A stretch of 64,000 nucleotides of DNA from Trametes villosa (Eukaryota > Basidiomycota > Agaricomycetes > Polyporales > Polyporaceae), in the NCBI GenBank assembly GCA_002964805.2, contig PUDQ02000001.1, positions 3,496,001-3,560,000 on the forward strand, written 5' to 3'. The position numbers and the translations under genes were made by a program. This document shows positions 55,913-64,000 of the stretch, in pieces; position 1 is the first letter of the stretch; every line of letters starts with the position of its first letter. Below the pieces are notes generated by a model that was given only the letters and a program-made list of their open reading frames with translations, made no database searches and was not told the origin of the DNA.

Positions 55913-58529
55913 TTACGGCGCGCTCGTCTCACCAACCAACTGAGACCCACTAGCCTGATACTTCTGCGCGGCTTCCTTGGCCTTCTTCTCCCTCCATTCG
56001 CAGCCCTCCCTGTACTCGCAGGACCTGCGTACACATCGTGAGCATCCCATTCAACTCCCAGAAAAGAGTGACTCACATGCAACGTCTAGTGAGCTCGACG
56101 CTAACGCCCTCAGGTGCACGCTTGCCATGCCACCACCCGAGGACGCGTGCGAGATAGTCGTGGAGGAGCATGTTGTCCAGCTGGAAGGCCTTCGTGCCGA
56201 TTACCCGCGCCTCGACATTCAGCTCTTCGATGGTCATCGTCTCTTCCGCTTCGACCAGGCCGTCCGAGCGTGCAGGCGACGCGGGGGCGGTGTTCGTGCC
56301 GCCATTTGCCGCAGCGGGAGTCTGTTCGACTGGGTTGTTGGCGGGGATAGCAGCATTCTCTTCTCCCGTGGCTGGTACTAGGCCTGACGCTTCCGCCGTA
56401 GGATTCTCCGGGCCTTCTACGGCCTCCTTCACTGCGGGCATCTCTTTGATGTGAGGCAGAAGCGAGTCCTGTATGGCCCAAGCGAGTTCCGGGTCGTGCT
56501 CAAGCGCGTCCGGTACGTCTAGCGCAGCGGCAGCCGTGCCAGCCAGTGGTCCTTCGCCCTCCAACGTCATCGACCCCGGAGCCTCGGATATCGGGACGCC
56601 GAACGGATGCGTCAGCACGCCCAAGTCGCCGTCCGCAGCCTTCCCGGAGCTCAGCGAGTCCTTCAGGCTTTCGAAGATCGCGCGCGCCAGGTCATCGTCG
56701 CCGCCTGTCCCACCCTGCACGTCGCTCACGCTCGCTTGAACGGCTGCGGCGAGTGCCTGCGCTTCCTCTGGCGAGAGCTCCGCGCCTTTGCTCTTGCGTT
56801 TCTTGGTTTTCTTGGTGGGCTGGCTGCGGTAAACCAGCGTGAGCGTGTTGTCGACCGATGCTACGTCGAGCGCCTCAACAGCGTGCGCCCAGGCTGCGGT
56901 GAGGTCGTTCAAGCAGTAGAGGCCAACCAATCCCGGGTTGGCGGCAGTGACGGGTGACTCCGCGGGGCCATCCTGTGCGGCCGCTGGCGGAGCGAGCCCG
57001 GATTGCGTGAGGAACCCCTCGGAAAAGCGGCGCGCGGGGTTTACCTTGACGCGCGTCCACAGGGCGGCGAAATCGAGAGGTTCCGGTCCGTTTACAGTGG
57101 GGGCGGAGGGGGTAAGGAGGTTGCTCAGAAGCCGGTGGTAGAGCATGAGCTGAACGCGCGACGCGAGCGTGTCCTCGTCGGGCGGCAACGATGGTTTCTT
57201 GCGTGTCTTCGTGTCCGAGACATGGAGAGCGTAGCCTGGGGGGTCCGCAGGTGGAGGTGTGTTGCCGCGCTTTCCTGGGGAAAAGAAGGTGGTTATGTGG
57301 GGCTGGTCCTCGGACGCCTTGCGCTTGCTTCTCTTTGCTGCCGGCTTGGAGGGAGTGGAGGGAGCCCCGCGTTTATTGGGGCTGCTCGTTCCTGCCCTCT
57401 GGTTCTGGGATTCTGAGCCCGCCTGGACTGGTTTGCGCGCTATCTCATCCTGCGCACGATGTCAGGACAGTCGGAGAGTGTTCGAAGGCATACGCACTAT
57501 GATCCCAGTAACGACCTGGTTCTGCACTAGACCGAATACCGGCATTTCTCGCTGTAGATGTAAGACGTCAACAATGCTAACGCTAAGACATGGACGGTAA
57601 CCCACACAGAAGCCCATTGTCATCAATGTTTGCAGTGCGGTAAGCATGTTGATAAGCCTGAAAGAGAGGTTGTAGTTTGGATCACATGCACGCAACAAAG
57701 ATAGGCAGTACCTCAAGCCCCACCGCTCCTCTGGGATTATGATGTCGACTGGGGCGGCTTCGGCTTGCACTTCTCGCTCAAGCACTTTGTGTACGGACTA
57801 CCTCCGGGTTAATATCTTTGTGGGCTTCACGAGAGCTTCGACCGACCTTTCCGCGCGTCACAGTGCGATCGTTCTGAGCGGCGATTTCGTGAACGACGTC
57901 TATCGTCTTTCCTTCCGCGGTCACGAAAGAGGTAGGCCGATCTTCCAGCTTCCTACTCCGCTTCTGGCGCAGACCGTAGTCAAACTGCACCTCACACCTA
58001 GACCAGACAATATAAATAGAGGACTGGCGGCCATGTTGATGTATACGGACCACGAAGGGCCGGCGAGGTCTGACACAGACAGCACGCCGTTCCAGCTGCG
58101 AAACTGTTGAAAGGGGGTGCGCGAACTCGGTCCCTTGAACGCGCGACGAGAGTTAGCGTATGAGAGCCCCTCAAAGTTGATTTCAACGCGAGGACCTCCA
58201 TTCCGGCCAGGGCCGCCATGGCCTCCTCTCTCCGCGCTTTCAGGGTGAGCTTGATTCGGTTGTATTGGGGGTTGTGACATCTTGGGTGTGTGTGCGAGAA
58301 CAAGCGCGTCGATTTGATCAAAGTCTTCGGCGGTGAATTCAGAGAAATCATACGAGTCGAACTCGTCTGCGGAGGACTCAGGCTGGGATTCTTGGCTGGA
58401 CTGCGGTACTGGTGTGGAGGGTGTTGCTTCACGAGTGATATAAGCAGCTACTGCTGCTGCTTCGATGTCTACTAAGTCTTGGTGGTCGATAGGAGAATAG
58501 AATGCGTCGTATTCATCGGTGTTAGGCAT
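55913..58529 (-). CDS. EXO5: Exonuclease V (EXO5/DEM1), Fe-S single-strand nuclease
   Basis: A multi-exon gene (about 750 residues) starting MPNTDEYDAFYSP. Exo V nucleases need an Fe-S cluster and degrade ssDNA in mitochondria or nucleus. The first cluster cysteine is in SWCEVQFDYGLRQKRSRKLE. The nuclease motifs are VVTGIIDEIAR and ALHVSDTKTRKK, then LASRVQLMLYHRLLS. The last three cysteines form RRCMSCEYREGCEWRE, completed by the final splice (donor at 56077). Two large insertions stand out. One, between GIIDEI and DTKTR, is basic and Ser/Pro-rich and contains QPHITTFF. The other, between ALDVASVDN and EETMTIEELN, is Ala/Glu/Pro-rich. Both are longer than in animal EXO5. The stop is TAA 55915-55913. 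Confidence 0.92.
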
Positions 58530-59083
58530 CTGTCGCGCAGGTTAGGCGGAGACAACGCCTCAGTATGAGTTCAACATACCCTTTTTAATGTAATCTACAA
58601 CGTCCACGAGCTCTCGCAGAGCTGGGCGGAAAGTAGCATCGCTTCGAACGAGTGGCAGGAGAGAATGAGGGAGAGCAGCACCCGCTCCAAACGACTCGTT
58701 CGGTTCCGGCCACTGGGTGACAGACGGTCACGGGCGTTTAGCGTCACATAGAGATCACATCGTGATGCAGGACATCCGAGAACATCGGATTCAGAAATTC
58801 TGCATCGCCACCCCCGCACGCCTCATATATGGCGATCGCCCAAGAGTCTTCGCTGTGCTCCGCGAGTGCTCCCAGTCTGAAAGAGATTACGGGGGGACTA
58901 GCTATCGATGGCCAACAAGTAGATAATAGGGTAGCAGTTTCCAGGGCAGTCAAGTCAAGGTAGGATACGGGAATGGCAGTAGGATAGATTATTCCAAGGG
59001 TTCTTTAGGAGGTGGGACGCCGCCTACCACCTATGTGATCAGCCGCCAGTTAACTCAATATTTAGCATCACACGGCTGGGGCA
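58530..59083. other. Intergenic region, EXO5 promoter side
   Basis: About 550 bp between the EXO5 start and the F-box gene end, both on the minus strand. A 70-codon minus-strand frame at 58744-58953 has no recognisable content. The last exon of the F-box gene could extend into this region if its terminal GAG|GTGAGT is used as a donor. Confidence 0.5.
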
Positions 59084-60353
59084 TCATAAGCGGGAAAGAC
59101 TCACCTCGTGTAGGGTATCAGGGTGAACGACTGCGATACCGCGACGCACGCAACCCTTGAAGGATGCGACAATTTGCTGCTTCATCATACTACATCTTTC
59201 CGCAGCGCCTGGATCGGATTCGGTGGGGTAGCACATCTTCACCGATACCCGTTCAAGGTTCGGAAATGGCCCTTCTGACAGGATGTCGTCCACTTCGTTC
59301 CACCGCGTATACCCGAGCAATGTGCTGAACGACTCTCTGAGTCCACACTGGTACCGCAAGAACAGCTCGCGGACTCTCAGATTGCGAGCGTGAGTGAGAA
59401 CGTCGAGGAGCCAGTCTATGTCCTCCTTGTTCACGATCACGGAGGTCAGCTTCAATATGTCCACGCCTATAAGACGAGATATAGCTGGAAAGACCATGAG
59501 CTGTCTAGGCAGCGTGTCGGCACATGTAATCTAGACTCCACACACCTTCAAAATGATCTTCAGGAAGCTCATCGATAGTCAGGCCAGTGTTTCTCACCAA
59601 GAGCGGACCCAGCTCTAGAACCTTTACGGTAGGGGGAAGTATCTGTAGCAAGGGAAAGAAGAGCACGTTCTCCCTTAGCTGCACGGAATCGCTTGTGGTG
59701 AGACGACTCGCGCACGGAATATCTTGAAATACTGCAGGACTCACCACCACTCTCGTCAGTTGGTTGCAGAAGTGTGGGCTAATCTGATCGACCGAAGGTA
59801 TCGTGTCATCGGTCCATTTCGCTTGAAGGATTTCGAGTTGGGAGAGACGGGGGAATCGGTCCAGGATACCGACGATCTCTCGGACGCTGGGGAGATCATA
59901 TTCGTACATCTTGAACACCTCCACTGAAGGGGCCCTCGTAACCCTGTCGGCGAGTGCCGAGATGAACTTCACGTCCGTGGCAATTTCCGCATCGATCAAT
60001 GAAAGGCAGCGGAGGTTGATGAGGTTGTGCATGGCTCGTGTGTTGAAGGGTCCTCTGGTTTCGTCTTCCCACTCGTCCGGCCAGTACGAGTGATCTGCAA
60101 GGATGATTTCCAGACTTTTGACTAGTGCGCCCAGCTTCGGAGACTCGGCGATAGTGCGAGAGAAGGTGTAGATGCTCTCGTCGTCTTCTTCAGAGGTCAG
60201 AGAAACGTCGCCGTAAAGGTGGAAGCGGGCTCTCCCCAACCAGGCCGAACAGGTCAGCGCGCACGCTTGGAGAACCGAGTTTGAAGAGATGTCAGCGGCA
60301 GCCGCATCGATGACTTCGAAACAGATATCCAGAGGAATGATTGGCCTTGTCAT
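59084..60353 (-). CDS. F-box-like protein
   Basis: Two exons, the first from 60353 to about 59547 and the second from about 59500 to 59084, joined at HFEG|LMVFPAISRL. The N-terminus MTRPIIPLDICFEVIDAAA to LQACALTCSAWLGRARFHLY is the degenerate F-box common in agaricomycetes. Leucine-rich-like repeats follow. Such proteins act as substrate adaptors of SCF ubiquitin ligases. Several hundred divergent copies per genome are usual in this group, so the target cannot be inferred. The 3' end is uncertain: the frame stops at 59084, but TLHEVSLSRL spans a good GTGAGT donor. Confidence 0.75.
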
Positions 60354-60932
60354 GTTCTTGGGTTTCGTGAGGTGCTAGGGCGATACGAGAAGAGCAGGGG
60401 ATTGCGGTCTGCCTTGGGTCTGACATAGACTCGGGGGTGGCGACGTGGCGTACTATAAGTGTTAGGTACCGTCTTAATGCAGACAAACAATTGCAAAGGC
60501 TCCTTCTAGTAAAAGGGAGGCTCCGAGGCCGATCAGGCTCATTGGACGATATATGGCGTGTTTCAACACTACAGAGCACATGAGCGCTGCCACTGTGACT
60601 TTGAAGGAAAGCTAAGGAACCGTCGCAGCGCTGCGAGAACAATGAGCAGGCATAATTGAGATTACGAGTCCATATCAATGTCGCTCTGGCACGACCAGAC
60701 AGCCGAAGAGCTGCAGACTGAGAGAGGGAAACAGAATGAAGTTGAGTGGCAGGAAATATTAAAGCTGCGCAGTCGCAAATATTCCGCCCTCCCAAAAAGG
60801 AAACGGACCACGTGGGAGGCGGTGGGCTCAGCCCTCTCGCGCTCAGCAGCCGCCTCTAGCTTCCCGACCACCATCCGCCCGCTCTCCTCCCTCTCGCCAG
60901 GCTCCTAGTCGCATGCGACGCAGGCGGCCTGC
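60354..60932. other. Divergent promoter region, F-box gene / RasGEF gene
   Basis: About 580 bp between divergent starts. A 76-codon plus-strand frame (60678-60908) lies just upstream of the RasGEF start in another frame; it may be part of the 5' UTR. No repeat recognised. Confidence 0.5.
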
Positions 60933-63900
60933 ATGTACGACCCCCAGCACTCGAACGCGCCAATGAGCTACTCGGGCGACCCGGCGGGCGAGGAGCAGTT
61001 CATCTCGACGTTCTTCTGCCGCGCTCTCTACGACTACCAGACGAACGACTCTTCCTCCCTCTCCTTCCACAGGGGCGACATCATCGAAGTCCTTACGCGT
61101 CTCGAGTCTGGCTGGTGGGATGGTCTGCTCAACGACGAGCGAGGATGGTTCCCCTCCAACTACGTGACCGTCATCTCCGACCAGGAAGCCGAGGCTGCGC
61201 TCAATGCGGGCGACTACCCCCCAAGCCAAGCCTCTCTACCGGACGACTCTATGGTCGACATGGCCCAGACGATGTCGCAGGCGCTCTCGCAGTCCGACTC
61301 CGACGGAGACTGGCTAAACGGAGGCGGCGACTATCACCAACCCCAGCAAGCGGATGCCTACACCAACGGCTCTGCTCCTCGTGCGGCCGGGACCAAGCAG
61401 AGCGATTTTTGGGTACCACAGGTTTCGCAGGACGGCCGAGTAAGTAACGCATCAAGCATCCACCTCTTCCACAGCGCGTCGCAAACTTCGCCCCCCGCAT
61501 ACGATAGCATCACGATTGGAGGCATACCTTACAGTCAACTCGTGATCGCCTGGTATGCCTCGGCAAAGCTATCACGGGTAGCTTATGAGGTGCAGCCTGC
61601 GCCCAATGGGGGCGCGGTGCTTGCGACGCTGACAGGATACATAATGTCGCGCACTTCGCACCCCGCATATGCTATCCTGACAACCTGCCTTATAGTCTAC
61701 TCGTAACCGCCTTGTATGCCTCGGCAAGGTTGTCGCGAGCAGATCGTAAGATGCGGTACGCTCGTACCGGGGACGGGGTGTTCGCGACGCAATCTTGCAG
61801 CGCACTAGAATTGCCATCGTCTGCCTAGAGGGACAGATCGGCACTTCTAATTCGCTCCAAGTTTCTGTCTTCATGTCTAGGTTTTGGAATGCTGTATTCC
61901 TGTCGTGTGTCGCCGCGTTGCTGCTATCACAGGCCGCTGAACGGATTTCCAGATATTTTACGTCAACACGCAAACCGGGCAGCAGTCTCGAGACCTCCCC
62001 CAAGAGCTCGAGGAGGATGCCGATCCGGAAGTTGCGGCTCTCTCTCCCCACGCCACGACCCGCACCGATCCCACAGCAGCTTTCGGTGCTGCAGCGGTGA
62101 ACGGCAGCAGTCGAGATGGAGCTGGCTTTGGTATCCCCAAGCGCACAAGAACACCGGAGCCTTGGGCGAGACGTCTCGCGGACGACGGGATGTCCTACTA
62201 TTACGTGAACAAGCTCGACGGCCAGGTTTCGTGGACAGTCCCTGAAGCCGGGGCTCAGGCTTACGCCGACGACGCACCGTCGCGGGAAACCGTGGCGCGA
62301 AGTTCCCCCGCCGTCTCCGCCTCCTCAATACCGCACGCAAACGGAATCAATGGACGCGATTCCTCCAACTCCATGGGCCGCCTGCGATCTGGGTCCACCG
62401 TGTCGCGTACGCGAGATCGCAGTGATAGCACAGCAGATCGACTCAGCATCCACTCCGACGACTCTGAAGTCTACCCCGTGAGGCGGGACCGGTCGGAGTC
62501 TTCCCTGGGCGCGCAGAAGGTTAACGGGAACGGGGTGAGTCGCGTTGAGGCTGCTCCCAGTTCGTCGTCTTCTCGCTCGCAACCGCAAGCAAACCCCGGC
62601 CTAGAGCTTACGGCAGCAGAAGAGTGCGCACGGGCGCTGCAGGAAACTCTCGCCCCCCAACCTCCCGAGTCCGCCGCCGAGCTGTCTAACCATGTCGGTG
62701 AGGCGATTACGGCACTTCTGCGGTTCCTCAGGAGTTCGGCGGGGCCCCGTAGCCCTGATCAGTTCCGCGAGGTCGATCATCTGGTCCTCAAGGTGGTCGC
62801 AGCGGTCCGCAACCTGCTTTACGTGACCGCCACCCCCAGTGGACACGTCGCGAGTCACCTCTACCCCCGGGACCCTCGCGACCCCAGAATAGCGACGTCG
62901 GGGCAGACTCTCCAGGCACATCTGAAGGCCGCGCACCGTAAAGTTGCCGGGACGCTGTCAAAGCTTGTGCTATCCGCCCTGGCGATGCAGTACGACCCCA
63001 GCCTGTCTATCTCCGACAAGCCCAACAGGATGGAAGCGGATGTCGCCGAACTGGAACGAGCCGTCGTGGCATTCGTCGGGGAAGTACAATTCTTCCAGGA
63101 ACAGCACAAGCTCTCGAACTCGCTGTCCAGTTCGGGCACGAAGCGGCTGCATGGCGTGTTCTCGACTGCGAACATCGGCCTCGGGCTTCCCGGCGCGGGC
63201 GTTGCTGCCGACTGGCGGGGCCTGGGCTACGTTGCCGCAGAGGACGGCGCGGATGTACCTCAACAGGTGCTCAGCGACGACATCGTCATCGAGTACAAGG
63301 GCAGCCTGAAGGCGCTGGAAGCGAAGCTCGGCGCCTTGGTCATCTCGCTGAAATATCTGGACAGCCACCCCGGTACGTTGCAGTGCAAGTCTAATATGCG
63401 GGTTACGTAACTGACCGCTCCGTCGCGGATCCCCAGACCGCATCTCTGCAGAGGGACAGACGTCCTCCGCATATCTGTCCTATCTGCTCTCATACCTGGG
63501 AAGGATCAATGTGGCGCAACACGTCGACGTCGACGGCATCCGATCGGAGTCCGGCGCGTCCTCGGTGTCTCCGCAGTATATGCAGACGGTGGAGAAGGCG
63601 CGCTCGCTCGTACGCACGCTCGAGGCCTCTACGCAGGCGCTCTACGACGACGGCATGGTCATCTTCATGGCTGTCCAGAGCCTCGCGCGCCCAGAGCTGC
63701 TCAGCGCGAAGGAGCGCAACGGGCTCCTCAGCGTCATCGAGAGCACCGCGCCGACCGTGCGCTCGAACTGCGTCGTCGTCGCGCAGACGCTCGAGGCGCT
63801 CCTCGCGACGGGCCACGACCAGGCGGCAATCGGCCAGGGCGAGTACCGCAACTCCATCGAGTGGCGGACGTCGCGCATCAACATGACGGACGCGTCTATC

Positions 63901-64000
63901 GCGGCGCTCACGTCGCGCCTCGCGGACGTGCCGGCTGGGGATGATGAGTTCGTCGATATGGAGCTCGCGTTCAGCCGCCCCGGGATGCGTACGCTTCCGT
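60933..64000 (+). CDS. Ras guanine-nucleotide exchange factor, Cdc25-like, 5' part
   Basis: The gene is cut by the right edge, so the catalytic RasGEF domain is not visible. The N-terminus (MYDPQHSNAPMSYSG) leads to an SH3 domain: FCRALYDYQTNDSSSLSFHR, then GWWDGLLNDERGWFPSNYV. A first WW-like segment is made by splicing across a 513 nt intron (61440-61952): DFWVPQVSQDGR to IFYVNTQTGQQSRDLP. A second WW is WARRLADDGMSYYYVNKLDG then QVSWTVP. A Ser-rich linker and a long helical region follow. A 3' intron (63374 to about 63445) leads to DRISAEGQTSSAYLSYLLSY. SH3-WW plus helical region is the layout of fungal Cdc25/Ste6-type activators of Ras. Confidence 0.85.
61483..61745. repeat. Imperfect tandem duplication inside a long RasGEF intron
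   Basis: Two diverged units about 165 bp apart, at 61483-61580 and 61651-61745. Shared blocks include ACTTCGC(A)CCCCGCATA(C/T)G, the CTTA(C/T)AGTC region, AACTCGTGA-type segments and GTATGCCTCGGCAA(A/G)G. The duplication explains part of the 513 nt intron length. Confidence 0.65.

Noticed and set aside
60678..60908. 76-codon frame as an extra RasGEF N-terminal exon
   Set aside because: It ends at a stop 25 bp before the RasGEF start, is out of frame, and has no good splice donor leading to the SH3 exon.

Overview
The window reads as nuclear DNA of a filamentous basidiomycete, most likely a wood-decay agaricomycete (Polyporales-like). The genes are split by many 47-70 nt GT-AG introns and are packed on both strands. 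The gene set fits this: ERG24, fungal cytochrome P450 reductase, a FuA/etherase-type GST, a DUF6533 membrane protein, VNX1, SHE9, EFL1, EXO5 and a Cdc25-type RasGEF. Exon-intron structures were built by hand from splice sites and reading-frame continuity. I saw no bacterial features, tRNA, rRNA or CRISPR. Species assignment is inference.

Layout: 1-1289 is the 3' end of a kinesin-7-like gene (+). Then come a GNAT acetyltransferase (-), a GST (-), ERG24 sterol C-14 reductase (-) and a coiled-coil protein of unknown role (+). VNX1 (9.5-13.2 kb, +) and DDB1 (14.5-19.1 kb, -) are separated by a repeat-rich patch. Next are a CHRAC/Dpb3-like histone-fold gene (-) with G1/S-type ACGCGT boxes upstream, a DUF6533 membrane protein (-), and a 2.5 kb stretch with no convincing gene. 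A HIT hydrolase (-) and a methyltransferase (+) diverge from one short promoter. SHE9 (-) and NADPH-P450 reductase (-) follow, then a MITE-like element at 32.15-32.36 kb.

From 32.8 kb: a membrane-anchored SET protein (-), a YAE1-like Fe-S adaptor (+), a ZNG1-type zinc GTPase (-), a STYX-like phosphatase homologue that lacks the catalytic arginine (+), and the HUT1 nucleotide-sugar transporter (+). Two long tandem paralogues of a family I do not recognise follow (41.0-44.7 and 46.2-50.0 kb, both -). The window ends with EFL1 (+), EXO5 (-), an F-box-like protein (-) and the 5' part of a Cdc25/RasGEF gene (+) cut off by the right edge.

Most genes are housekeeping and do not form a pathway cluster. 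ERG24 and the P450 reductase both serve sterol synthesis but lie 23 kb apart. DDB1, the histone-fold subunit and EXO5 all touch genome maintenance but do not look co-organised. The least explained content is the tandem unknown pair, the PCNA-box-like peptide in EXO5, the arginine-less STYX homologue, a 10-nt micro-exon in the ZNG1 gene, and the repeats at 2.8, 13.7-14.5 and 32.2 kb.
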